Assembly: GCA_002495685.1 (NCBI GenBank)
Contig: DAGJ01000013.1
Location: 41,901-85,115, forward strand
Direction of reading: 5' to 3'
Length of the DNA stretch: 43,215 nt
DNA from: Methanobrevibacter sp. UBA412
GTDB taxonomy: Archaea > Methanobacteriota > Methanobacteria > Methanobacteriales > Methanobacteriaceae
Below are positions 1 through 8,540 of the stretch, one piece after another (position 1 is the stretch's first letter; each line of letters starts with the position of its first letter). Made by a program: the position numbers and the translations under genes. The notes beneath the pieces were generated by a model, which ran no database searches, was not told the DNA's origin, and worked only from the letters and a program-made list of their open reading frames with translations.

Positions 1-70
1 AGTAAATCATTATTTATCTAGCTAAAATTAATTATCAGTAATGCTCAAAAAAATAGAAAAAATGAACTCA

Positions 71-358
71 TTATTCCTCAAACGTAGCTAAATTTTTGAA
101 TTCAGAATGTTTTTCTATAAAACTATATAAAAGTCTAGCATCTTGTTCATGCTGTGATTCACCAGGTTTATCATAAAAACCTAAACGCATTTTCATATAA
201 AAATCTTTTTGATTTTTACGTAGCAATCTTTGACAACACATTCTATAATCATTAAACAACCATAAATCAATAAGATTAGGAGGAATTACAACATCTTTAA
301 TTTCACAAATTTCTAAACAATGCTCATTTAAAAATTTTTCATTTACACAATACCTCAT
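71..358 (-). CDS. hypothetical protein, 95 aa, downstream of hsdS
   Basis: I do not recognise this protein. It is soluble, with four cysteines in the first half (C4, C15, C41, C42), several aromatic residues and no membrane segment. The ATG is preceded on the minus strand by GGGAG about nine bases upstream, so the start is credible. It follows hsdS in the same direction with a gap of about 45 bases and could be the last gene of the restriction-modification operon. That position hints at an accessory or anti-restriction role, but nothing in the sequence shows it. Confidence 0.55.
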   Translation of the reverse strand: MRYCVNEKFLNEHCLEICEIKDVVIPPNLIDLWLFNDYRMCCQRLLRKNQKDFYMKMRLGFYDKPGESQHEQDARLLYSFIEKHSEFKNLATFEE

Positions 359-403
359 TTTAATAACTCCCTACAAGAAATGCTTTATCAAATATAATTT
401 GAA

Positions 404-1522
404 TTAAATCTCTATTTTTGAAACATCTATTTCACCAGACATCAACCTTGGAAGTAAGGTGTCCCTAATTTTAGATAGAACCTCATTCTCTGCATTGTTT
501 CTAATGATTTTTAATCTAATGGTTTTAAATATATGGGATATTTCTGAAATATCTTCAGGCATTGGACATTTTAAATTTAATACTAATCCTTTATCTGTAT
601 GGGGAATTGCAGTACCTGTAGTATTGTCACCAATGTATTTTTCATAATATTTTAAATATTGATAAACAATTTCTCGATATTTTTCGTTAACTATTATTTT
701 AGATAATGTAGAACCTAATAAACCATCTTTACCGTAAAAGAGTTTACCAGAGCTAGCTCCATCCATTACCATCAAAATATCTAATTCATTAATTAAAACT
801 CCTTTTTCATCCTTGGCATATAAATAATCTTGTCCAGATAAAACATCAATAGTTAAATAATTTGAAAATCCCTTTTCAAATTGATCTGTTGAAATTTTAG
901 GTTTTTTACCTTTTTTAAATTTACATATGTCCTTTAATTGAATTAAATTGTAGTTTTTAGGAATTTTTCCATTTTCAGAAATTATTAAATCTTCATTCTT
1001 TATATTATTAAAATTAATAAAAATTGATTTAAAAAGTTCCATAGCTTGACTTTCTAAATTTTGATTTAACTGATTATTGTTTTTTAAAATATTGTCTATA
1101 TTTGATAACAATTTTAAAACCTGTTTTTGATACAAAATTGGAGGCACATTTATTTTTAAATGATTTAAAGTATCTGATCTCAAACTAGGAATTGTTGTTC
1201 CTTCATTATATTTATTTAAATCAATCCTAGATATATAATAATATAAATATTTGGGAATAATTAAATTTTCATTAATTTCTGTGTAAAAAAGAGTATCAAC
1301 AGTCCAAAAAGGAGTTTGTTGATAATATACATTAGATATACTCCCTTTTCGTGGAATTAAAACAGAAGGTTTATCATATAAAAAATCAGTAGCATACCCC
1401 ATTAATCCTCCAGTACCAAAAATAGGAAATTTTCCATTTTTATCCTCAACTTTTTTCTGATTTTTCCCATACTTTAGCTTAATTAATGAACTTAAATCAA
1501 ATTCTTTAAAATTCAAATCCAA
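404..1522 (-). CDS. hsdS: Type I restriction-modification system specificity subunit HsdS
   Basis: HsdS provides the DNA sequence specificity of the Type I complex with HsdM and HsdR. The 372-aa protein has the usual two halves: target-recognition domain 1 (about residues 5-130), a helical spacer with NLESQAMELFKSIF, domain 2 (about 190-335, with GKLFYGKDGLLGSTLSKI), and a C-terminal helix ending in LLPRLMSGEID, typical of the family. It is slightly shorter than the common 400-450 aa but looks complete. It overlaps the 3' end of hsdM by 17 bases. The longest frame starts at a TTG (1522) that itself touches GGTGAT; the next in-frame TTG at 1516 sits five bases after that motif and may be the real start. 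Its recognition sequence cannot be read from the protein. Confidence 0.93.
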   Translation of the reverse strand: MDLNFKEFDLSSLIKLKYGKNQKKVEDKNGKFPIFGTGGLMGYATDFLYDKPSVLIPRKGSISNVYYQQTPFWTVDTLFYTEINENLIIPKYLYYYISRIDLNKYNEGTTIPSLRSDTLNHLKINVPPILYQKQVLKLLSNIDNILKNNNQLNQNLESQAMELFKSIFINFNNIKNEDLIISENGKIPKNYNLIQLKDICKFKKGKKPKISTDQFEKGFSNYLTIDVLSGQDYLYAKDEKGVLINELDILMVMDGASSGKLFYGKDGLLGSTLSKIIVNEKYREIVYQYLKYYEKYIGDNTTGTAIPHTDKGLVLNLKCPMPEDISEISHIFKTIRLKIIRNNAENEVLSKIRDTLLPRLMSGEIDVSKIEI

Positions 1523-3011
1523 TCACCTTTAAGTTTTCTCTGATTTCTTTTTCTAGTTTATTGGATTCTTTAAATAAACTGTCTAGTTCTTTTGTGAGTG
1601 TTTCCATTTTTTCTTCGAATGGTATTCCATCGTCTTCTTCTGGTTTAAATCCTACATATCGGCCAGGTGTTAAGATGTAATCGTTTTCTTTTATTTTATC
1701 GTAGTCTGCTATTGCGGTGAATCCTTTTTCTTCTTCGAGTGTTCCGTTATCGAAGGCTTCAAATGCTTCACTGATTTTGTTTATGTCTTCTGTTTTTAGT
1801 TCTCGTAGTTTACGAGATACCATTGTTCCCATTTCTCGTGCATCGATGAATAATGTTTTTCCTTTTTGTTTTTTGTCACGATTTATAAACCATAGGCATA
1901 CTGGTATTCCTGTGGTGTAGAAGAGTTGTGTTGGTAGTGCTACTATTCCTTCTATTAAGTCGTCTTCTAGTATTCCTTTTCTTATTTTTTCTTCTGCTTT
2001 ATTTGTTGTGGAAAGTGATCCGTTTGCTAAGACGATTCCCATTTTTCCTTGTGGTGATAGGTGATGTATCATGTGTTGGATCCATGCGTAGTTTGCATTT
2101 CCTTTTGGAGGTATTCCATACTTCCATCGTACATCATCTTCTAATTTTTCTTGCCCCCAACTTTTTAAGTTAAATGGTGGATTTGCCATTATATAATCTG
2201 CTTTAAGGGTAGAGTGTAAGTCGTTTAGGAATGTGTCCTCATATGTTTTTCCAAGGTTAGCTTCTATTCCACGGATTGCAAGATTCATTCTTGCCATTTT
2301 CCAAGTAGTAGGATTGGATTCTTGCCCAAATACACTTATATTTTTAATATTTCCACTATGATTTTCTATGAAATTTTTGGATTGTACAAACATTCCACCA
2401 GATCCACAACATGGATCGTAGACTCTGCCGTTGTAAGGTTGTAGTACTGATACTAAGGTTTTTACTACACATGTTGGTGTGAAGAATTCTCCTGCTTTCT
2501 TTCCTTCGTTTTCTGCAAATTTTGATAAGCAGTATTCATAGGTTCGACCGAGTAGGTCCTGTTTGTCTCCATGGGTTGACATTGTTATATTTGTAAATAG
2601 GTCTATTACATCACCTAATTTTTGTTTATCTAGTTCGGGTCTTGCAAAATTACTTGGCAATACTCCTTTAAGTGATGAGTTATTCTTTTCTATTGCACGC
2701 ATAGCTTCATCTATAATTATACCATTATCTTTTTCATGTGCATGTGTGCTTATTATGTTCCATCTAGCTTCTGGTGGTACAAAGAAAATATTTTCTGCAG
2801 TGTATTCATCTTTATCCTCCTGGTAACCTTTACCACTTTCAAGGAGTTTGTTGTATTTTTCTTCAAATTTATCTGATAAGTATTTTAAAAATATTAATCC
2901 AAGGATTACATGTTTATATTCTGATGCATCCATACTTCCACGAAGCTTATCTGCAGCTTGCCAAATCTTTTCTTCAAAACCAATTTCACTGGTATTGTCT
3001 TTTTTAGTCAT
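1506..3011 (-). CDS. hsdM: Type I restriction-modification system methyltransferase subunit HsdM
   Basis: This is an N6-adenine DNA methyltransferase working with HsdS and, in the restriction complex, HsdR. The N-terminal helical domain (about 10-150) is followed by the catalytic domain. GEFFTP is at 174-179, the AdoMet-binding motif DPCCGSGG at 199-206 and the catalytic NPPF at 277-280. At 501 aa it has the normal family length with no break. The gene lies between hsdR (gap about 85 bases) and hsdS (overlap 17 bases), so the order is R-M-S on the minus strand. Codon choice changes along the gene: the first part ends codons mostly in T, the last ~150 codons mostly in A or C. Confidence 0.96.
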   Translation of the reverse strand: MTKKDNTSEIGFEEKIWQAADKLRGSMDASEYKHVILGLIFLKYLSDKFEEKYNKLLESGKGYQEDKDEYTAENIFFVPPEARWNIISTHAHEKDNGIIIDEAMRAIEKNNSSLKGVLPSNFARPELDKQKLGDVIDLFTNITMSTHGDKQDLLGRTYEYCLSKFAENEGKKAGEFFTPTCVVKTLVSVLQPYNGRVYDPCCGSGGMFVQSKNFIENHSGNIKNISVFGQESNPTTWKMARMNLAIRGIEANLGKTYEDTFLNDLHSTLKADYIMANPPFNLKSWGQEKLEDDVRWKYGIPPKGNANYAWIQHMIHHLSPQGKMGIVLANGSLSTTNKAEEKIRKGILEDDLIEGIVALPTQLFYTTGIPVCLWFINRDKKQKGKTLFIDAREMGTMVSRKLRELKTEDINKISEAFEAFDNGTLEEEKGFTAIADYDKIKENDYILTPGRYVGFKPEEDDGIPFEEKMETLTKELDSLFKESNKLEKEIRENLKVIGFEF

Positions 3012-3096
3012 AAATATTCACTTTTTAATTTTTTTTATTTAATGGAAAAAGTTTATTTTCATTAGATTTCTTATTTTAATAATCTATTTTTATTAA

Positions 3097-6000
3097 TTAC
3101 ATTTCTATTGCGTCTGCCCATTGTTCACATTGTTCTATTACTGTATTTATTGCGGTTTCTAGTCCGTCTGGTGGGTAGTCATGTTCTCGGAGTAAGTGTT
3201 TTACAGTTACTCTCATTAGTGCTCTTGCACTTTCTTTTTTATTCCAGTCTATGGTACGGTTTCGGTTTAATTTTTCTGTTAATTCTCGTGTGATGGCTAT
3301 TAGTTCATCGTTTTCATAGAAGTCTTTTATGTTTTCTGGTTGTGTGATTGCATCGTAAAATGCTAGTTCTTCATTTGTTAGTCCTAATTTCTCCCCCGCA
3401 TTATTATCTTCTTTTATTTCTTGTGCAAGGTTGATTAGTTCATCTATTACTTCTTGATTGGTGATGTGTCCGTTTACGTATTTGTTCATGATTTTTGTTA
3501 GCATTTCACTGAATTTTTCAGATTTAACAACATTTTGATTATATTTTTTCCCTTTTATTTCATCTTTTAAAAGTTTTTGTAATAGTTCAATTGCTAGGTT
3601 TCGCTCTTGCATTTTATTTATTCTAGCTAGAAATGTTTCATCAAATAAAGAGGTTTCTTCTTGCACATCAGAGAACAGGTTTATTACTCCTTCACTTTTA
3701 ATACTATGTTCTAATAATTCTGAGATTTGTTTGTTAATTTCTGCTGGTGATAATTTACCTGGACGTGTGATACGTGTTAGTAATGTTCTTACTGCTTCAA
3801 AATAGGCTGCTTCTAATCTTTCTGTTTCAGTTGCTTTACTTCTACATAATGATAGTGCTTGTTTTAATCTTAAAGCATAGGTTAAGAATTCTTCTTTTTC
3901 CTCTTCATTGTCTGGTTTTAATAGGAAATTAACCCCTTTTTTAATAGTTTTTGCCCGAATTAAAGGATCATCAGTAAAGAACTGTGTGTAATCTAATCCA
4001 TGGAATAAGTCATCACAAATTTCTAGTATTTCCTGAAATTTTGGGTATGCTACTTTAATTATATCCATATCCCCATAATTATTCCGATCACGTTTAGTAT
4101 AATCACTCATTGCTTGGCGTAATGCTGCACTTATACCAATGTAATCTACTATTAATCCCCCAGTTTTATCCGGATATACTCGGTTTACTCTTGCAATGGC
4201 TTGCATTAAAGTATGATCTTTCATAGGTTTATAAATATACATTGTATCCAAACTAGGAACATCGAACCCGGTTAACCACATGTCTACGACTATTGCTATT
4301 TTGAATTCATCATTAGGGTCTTTAAATTTAGAGTCTAATTCTTTTTTATATGATTTAGTTCCAATTATATCATGCCAATCTTCAGGATCATTATTATTAC
4401 TAGTCATAACTATTTTTACTTTATCCTGCCAATCTGGATGCAATTCAAGTATACGATTATAAATCTTCATTGCTATACCACGGGAGTATGCAACAATCAT
4501 TGCTTTTCCTTTTAACTCATACATCCGATTATCCATATAATGATTACTCATATCTTCACATAATGAGTTAATTGTTTCAGAAGCACCTAATAATTCTTCC
4601 ATTTGACTTAATTTATGTTTACTTGCTTCAATTGCATAAGGTTCAGCTTCAAGTGATAATTCTTCATATTTATCATCAATTTCTTGTAAAGTTTCTGAAT
4701 CTAATTCTAAGTTAATTACCCGGCTTTCATAATGTATTGGACAAGTTGCACCATCCTCCACTGATTGTGTCATATCGTAAATATCAATATAATCACCAAA
4801 TACTTCACGAGTACTTTTATCCCTTGTAGCTATTGGTGTTCCAGTAAAACCGATAAATGTAGCATTTGGAAGATTATCATGAACTTTACGTGCTGCACCA
4901 ATTATCTTCTCACCAGTTTCAGGATTAAACTTCTCCTCTAAACCGTATTGACTACGATGCGCTTCATCACTAATTACAATAACATCCTCACGAAGAGTTA
5001 ATGGTTCATCTGATAGTTCAAACTTTTGCATAGTAGAAAAAAATATTCCATTAGCAACACGATCATTTAATAATTCTTTAAGATTCTCACGATTAACAGC
5101 CTGTTTAGGACTTTGACTAATAAAACCAGAACACTTATTAAACTGATTATAAAGTTGATTATCTAAATCATTACGATCAGTTATAACAACAAAAGTTGGA
5201 CTATTCATAATATGTTGCAACTTATTAACATAAAAAACCATAGATAAACTTTTACCACTACCCTGAGTATGCCAAAACACTCCCGCTTTACCATCACTAG
5301 AAACAGCCTCCTGAGTAGTAGTTAAAGCTTTATTAACAGCAAAATATTGATGATAAGCACCTAAAATTTTAATATACTTACTTGAATCAACAGAGTATAA
5401 AATAAAATTTTCTAGTATATCTAAGAATCTGTGCTTCTCAAACATTCCCTCAAATAAGACATCAAAACTTGCAAAACTAGTATCCTTATAATTCCCATCA
5501 ACTGTTTTCCATTCCATAAAACGATCTTCATTTGAAGTGATTGTTCCAGCTTTACTTGTTGCCATATCACTCATAACAACAAAAGCATTATAAGTAAAAA
5601 GAGATGGGACCTCTTTCATATAATTTTTCAATTGCCGATAAGCATTACTAACATCAACTTCTTCACGACTAGGAGATTTCAACTCAACAACAACTAAAGG
5701 CAACCCATTAACAAAAACAACAACATCCGCCCTTTTAACACTCAAATCATCAACAGTCCACTGATTAATCACATGAAAAGTATTCTTATCAACATTATCA
5801 TAATCTATTAATTTAACTAAAGCAGCCCTTTTCTCATTACCATCTAAATAATTAACAGACATTCCCTTCTGTAAAAATTCAGTAAAATTATAATTAGATT
5901 CTATAAGATTACTACTTGAAACTAAACCTTTTAACTGATTTACAGCACTATCAATAACACTAAATTTTAAATTAGGATTAATCCGACTTAAACTTTCCCT

Positions 6001-6126
6001 TAAGTGATCCTCATACAAAGGATTATTATAATCCCTATCAATATTAGGACCATAAAAATGAGTATAACCTAAACCCTCAAACAAACTTATAATAGATTGC
6101 TCAAATTCATCCTCAGTAAAAACCAT
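3097..6126 (-). CDS. hsdR: Type I restriction-modification system endonuclease/translocase HsdR
   Basis: HsdR is the DNA-translocating and cutting subunit. The N-terminal nuclease domain has the PD-(D/E)xK-like signature with D134 and E148-L-K150. A superfamily-2 helicase motor follows: Walker A QGSGKS around 288-293, DEAH at 387-390, and TGTP at about 429-432. The C-terminal helical region binds the methylase core. At 1009 aa it has normal HsdR length and all key residues are present, so the system looks functional. GGTGAT lies directly before the ATG. It is the first gene of the hsdRMS operon. Codons near the start end mostly in T and those near the end mostly in A or C, a strong gradient within one gene. 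Confidence 0.96.
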   Translation of the reverse strand: MVFTEDEFEQSIISLFEGLGYTHFYGPNIDRDYNNPLYEDHLRESLSRINPNLKFSVIDSAVNQLKGLVSSSNLIESNYNFTEFLQKGMSVNYLDGNEKRAALVKLIDYDNVDKNTFHVINQWTVDDLSVKRADVVVFVNGLPLVVVELKSPSREEVDVSNAYRQLKNYMKEVPSLFTYNAFVVMSDMATSKAGTITSNEDRFMEWKTVDGNYKDTSFASFDVLFEGMFEKHRFLDILENFILYSVDSSKYIKILGAYHQYFAVNKALTTTQEAVSSDGKAGVFWHTQGSGKSLSMVFYVNKLQHIMNSPTFVVITDRNDLDNQLYNQFNKCSGFISQSPKQAVNRENLKELLNDRVANGIFFSTMQKFELSDEPLTLREDVIVISDEAHRSQYGLEEKFNPETGEKIIGAARKVHDNLPNATFIGFTGTPIATRDKSTREVFGDYIDIYDMTQSVEDGATCPIHYESRVINLELDSETLQEIDDKYEELSLEAEPYAIEASKHKLSQMEELLGASETINSLCEDMSNHYMDNRMYELKGKAMIVAYSRGIAMKIYNRILELHPDWQDKVKIVMTSNNNDPEDWHDIIGTKSYKKELDSKFKDPNDEFKIAIVVDMWLTGFDVPSLDTMYIYKPMKDHTLMQAIARVNRVYPDKTGGLIVDYIGISAALRQAMSDYTKRDRNNYGDMDIIKVAYPKFQEILEICDDLFHGLDYTQFFTDDPLIRAKTIKKGVNFLLKPDNEEEKEEFLTYALRLKQALSLCRSKATETERLEAAYFEAVRTLLTRITRPGKLSPAEINKQISELLEHSIKSEGVINLFSDVQEETSLFDETFLARINKMQERNLAIELLQKLLKDEIKGKKYNQNVVKSEKFSEMLTKIMNKYVNGHITNQEVIDELINLAQEIKEDNNAGEKLGLTNEELAFYDAITQPENIKDFYENDELIAITRELTEKLNRNRTIDWNKKESARALMRVTVKHLLREHDYPPDGLETAINTVIEQCEQWADAIEM

Positions 6127-6235
6127 ACCATATCACCATTAAAAAAATAAAATTTTATAATTAATATATTATATTATCATTCAAGATATTAATATTAACT
6201 TAAAATAAGGTAAAAGTCAAAAAATAAAAAAAGGA

Positions 6236-6514
6236 TTAGTTCATAATTTTCTTTGCACCATAATGAATAATAATACAAAGAATAATAGCACCAATTAAAC
6301 CAATAGGACCAAGCAATAAACCCAAGAATAAAAGTATACAGTACCCTATTACTTTTAAGAATGCTAAACCAGAACTACCATAACTAGTACCAACACTATC
6401 AAAAATAGGCCTATTTACAGAATCAAAAACTCGTCCACACTTTGGACATTGCGTAACTGCCCCATTAGTCCAGAATGATTTACCACAATATGGACATATA
6501 TACTTATTACTCAT
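6236..6514 (-). CDS. small zinc-ribbon membrane protein, 92 aa
   Basis: The N-terminus is a zinc ribbon with C7-x2-C10 and C23-x2-C26. A Gly/Ser linker (about 30-50) joins it to a strongly hydrophobic C-terminal half (about 52-88) that can form one long or two short membrane segments. The ribbon probably lies in the cytoplasm. Methanobacteriales carry many such ribbon-plus-membrane proteins of unknown role; two more are in this window, at 8961 and 26541. It is divergent from the gene at 6700, with a shared 185-base promoter region. No specific function can be assigned. Confidence 0.75.
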   Translation of the reverse strand: MSNKYICPYCGKSFWTNGAVTQCPKCGRVFDSVNRPIFDSVGTSYGSSGLAFLKVIGYCILLFLGLLLGPIGLIGAIILCIIIHYGAKKIMN

Positions 6515-6642
6515 AAATATCTTCCCCTTAAAGTTTTTTATGTTAAAATTATTAATATATTATGTTATTCATATTATTTAAAAATTAATCATATTATATT
6601 CAACTGAGAAAAAAGTGAATAGTAAAATTTAAAATATAATCA

Positions 6643-6667
6643 AACATACTATAAATCAATGATAAAA
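6643..6667 (+). promoter_or_regulatory. promoter block shared with 9969-9993
   Basis: AACATACTATAAATCAAT followed by (G/C)ATAAAA occurs here and again at 9969-9993 with one mismatch in 25 bases. The central ACTATAAAT is a plausible archaeal TATA box. It lies about 50 bases before the ATG at 6700, which would place transcription start near 6676, ahead of the GGGGGGATATG leader. Promoter function is inferred. Confidence 0.6.
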
Positions 6668-6699
6668 TTTAATTAAAAATAATAGGGGGGATATGTTTT

Positions 6700-7596
6700 A
6701 TGAGGAATAAGAATTATTTAATATATTATACAATAATTTTAATAATATTTGCAATAGTAAGTTCTTTAATTAATAATTTAATGTTATGGGTTTTATTTGC
6801 TATTTATATCCCAGTTGGTTTTTTAACTTCTTTAGCAATAGGATCAGAAAGTAATGATTTTAAAATTGAAACATCTACTCCAAATTACTCAAATAAAACT
6901 CAAATAAATAAAGAAAAAGAAATTAATGATCCAAAAAAACAAAAGGACATTGAATCAATTAAAATTAAAAAACCAAATATCCATGATTCTAATGCAATTA
7001 ATGATGTAACAATATTTCAAAGCCAAAACCTAAAAAAAGTAGAAGAAGCTAAAAAAGAACAGGAATGTTTGAAAAAAATTAAGGAAAAAAATTATTCTTT
7101 AAATATATTAAATGCATATGTAAATGATTCTGATTATTGTAAAATGTTATTATTTGAATATGATTTAAGTGATGATGACCTGAAGGAAATTATTAATATA
7201 ATGAAATCTCAAATTGAATCTGGTGATTCATTAAAATATGGTGTAATGGAAGAGTTGGCGAATCGATCCAGATTCAAACAACAAGAAAATTTTCAAAGAT
7301 TATTTGATGAGCAAAATGAGAGTAGTAAAATCACCTTATTAGAAGAGGAACCTGACATTAAAGATTTTTATATTGAATTTACCTATTTTGATCATGACAA
7401 AATTTACTACGAGGATCCTGAAAATAAGTATTTTCGTTTTGATTTGAGTAAAAATATTGAAAGTATTTGTGATGCAAATAGAATTAAAAAAAATCTAAAA
7501 GTAAAAAATAAATATTATAATATGAATGAATGGGATTGCACTCCTTTAGAAAAATTAGAACCTTTTTCAAAAGAAGAAATGAACCTTCTTTTTTAG
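6700..7596 (+). CDS. membrane-anchored protein carrying the repeated ~60-aa module
   Basis: I do not recognise a named family. Two hydrophobic segments (about 7-24 and 27-46) are followed by a charged Lys/Glu-rich, probably coiled region (about 65-130). Residues about 130-190 form a module (…DYCKMLLFEYDLSDDDLKEI…) that aligns with the module in the HNH genes at 7600-8855. The C-terminal ~80 residues are acidic and aromatic. The G-rich leader GGGGGGATATG provides a ribosome site. The frame ends in TAG (7594-7596) and stays open beyond it until another TAG at 7717, then runs into the HNH domain ending at 8082. This gene and the HNH remnant may therefore derive from one longer gene. Confidence 0.6.
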   Translation: MRNKNYLIYYTIILIIFAIVSSLINNLMLWVLFAIYIPVGFLTSLAIGSESNDFKIETSTPNYSNKTQINKEKEINDPKKQKDIESIKIKKPNIHDSNAINDVTIFQSQNLKKVEEAKKEQECLKKIKEKNYSLNILNAYVNDSDYCKMLLFEYDLSDDDLKEIINIMKSQIESGDSLKYGVMEELANRSRFKQQENFQRLFDEQNESSKITLLEEEPDIKDFYIEFTYFDHDKIYYEDPENKYFRFDLSKNIESICDANRIKKNLKVKNKYYNMNEWDCTPLEKLEPFSKEEMNLLF

Positions 7597-7770
7597 CACT
7601 TATATAAAAAAATATTAAATAAGAATTTAAAATATAGGGAAGATGCTTGTTCTCATTTAGATTCTTTAACTGGTCTTAGCTATAAAAGAACTGATTATTT
7701 TAAAACATTATTAAAATAGAATAATTTAAACGAAAAAGAAGGAAATATTATCATTGATACATTAAAAAAT
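7597..7770 (+). pseudogene. N-terminal remnant of an HNH gene, interrupted by in-frame TAG
   Basis: The frame of the HNH gene at 7771 continues upstream through TAG at 7717-7719 back to TAG at 7594. The translated stretch (…LTGLSYKRTDYFKTLLK, stop, NNLNEKEGNIIIDTLKN…) aligns without gaps with the module of the gene at 8098 (…IVGPYPPRKSYFNKLLSDYELSYEDGEEVIG…). The stop falls where the other copies have D or K. This is good evidence that coding sequence has been broken by a nonsense codon. There is no ATG with a ribosome site in this stretch. Confidence 0.65.
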
Positions 7771-8082
7771 TTGTTTAATGAACATTATCCAAAATATGTA
7801 ATAAGAAACATACCCCCACGGAAAAATACATCTAATAACCCTCCAAAGGTATCCATAAAACGAAATGTTTCCTTAAGTACTAGAACAAAAGTATTAGAAA
7901 GAGATAAGTATACCTGTCAAATGTGTGGTAGAAATAGGCATGAGGGTGTTAAATTAGAAGTGGATCATATTATTCCAGTATCAAAGGGAGGATCTAATAA
8001 TATGAGTAATCTCCAAACATTATGCTTTGATTGTAATAGAGGTAAATCTGCTAAAATATTACCAAATCAAATGAATAAATAA
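7771..8082 (+). CDS. HNH endonuclease domain (3' part of an interrupted gene)
   Basis: This stretch encodes an HNH nuclease domain. CQMCG and CFDCN supply the structural zinc cysteines and LEVDHIIPVSKGG carries the catalytic His. The domain is nearly identical to the one at 8541-8855. The nominal start is a TTG with no ribosome site in front, and homology to the repeated module continues upstream (7600-7770) across an in-frame TAG, so this is probably the 3' half of a pseudogene. Translation restart inside the gene cannot be excluded. HNH proteins of this kind occur as restriction enzymes, homing-type nucleases and phage proteins; which applies here is unknown. Confidence 0.7.
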   Translation: MFNEHYPKYVIRNIPPRKNTSNNPPKVSIKRNVSLSTRTKVLERDKYTCQMCGRNRHEGVKLEVDHIIPVSKGGSNNMSNLQTLCFDCNRGKSAKILPNQMNK

Positions 8083-8097
8083 AGGGATTTAAGGAAT

Positions 8098-8463
8098 ATG
8101 GCATATGATGAAAAAAAAGAAACTATGAAAAAATTGTATGTAATAGTGGGTCCTTATCCCCCTAGGAAATCTTATTTTAATAAGTTATTATCTGACTATG
8201 AGTTATCTTATGAAGATGGAGAAGAAGTTATTGGGTATGTTAAAAAATTGATTAATAACAGCATTATAGATGAACTAGATATAAAGCATGAATTAGAAAA
8301 AGAAGTAAAAGATAGAAGTTCTATTAATAAACCACATGAAAATCGTTCTGTAGATAAGATTAGATTGAACGCTATGTTTGAATTAAAAATAATAGTAGGT
8401 TTACATGAACCGAGAAAACCTTATTTTTATGAATTATTAAATAAATACGAGTTATACCCTTAG
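8098..8463 (+). CDS. 5' part of a frameshifted two-module HNH gene
   Basis: The ATG is preceded by AAGGAAT. Residues about 11-75 are one complete module (KKLYVIVGPYPPRKSYF… to …KDRSS), and residues about 94-121 begin a second module (FELKIIVGLHEPRKPYF…) that stops abruptly at YELYP. One extra base in the C-run at 8456-8458 would continue the frame as YELYPLDGEYIIEAIVEKI and on through the HNH domain to 8855, giving a 252-aa protein. The module has no name that I know. Either the gene carries a real one-base deletion in a homopolymer or there is an assembly error. A stand-alone single-module protein is possible but less likely. Confidence 0.6.
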   Translation: MAYDEKKETMKKLYVIVGPYPPRKSYFNKLLSDYELSYEDGEEVIGYVKKLINNSIIDELDIKHELEKEVKDRSSINKPHENRSVDKIRLNAMFELKIIVGLHEPRKPYFYELLNKYELYP

Positions 8464-8540
8464 ATGGAGAGTATATTATTGAGGCTATTGTAGAAAAGAT
8501 TCATAATTATCAATTATGGGATTATCAAGTAAGGGACGAA

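Noticed and set aside
459..3042. Plus-strand frames opposite hsdS and hsdM
   Set aside because: They are antisense shadows of strongly supported genes, have low-complexity Ser/Leu/Phe-rich products and no ribosome sites.
6700..8082. Pyrrolysine at the two in-frame TAG codons
   Set aside because: Pyrrolysine is not expected in Methanobacteriales, no pyl gene is in the window, and TAG serves as a normal stop elsewhere here. Kept only as a test under findings.
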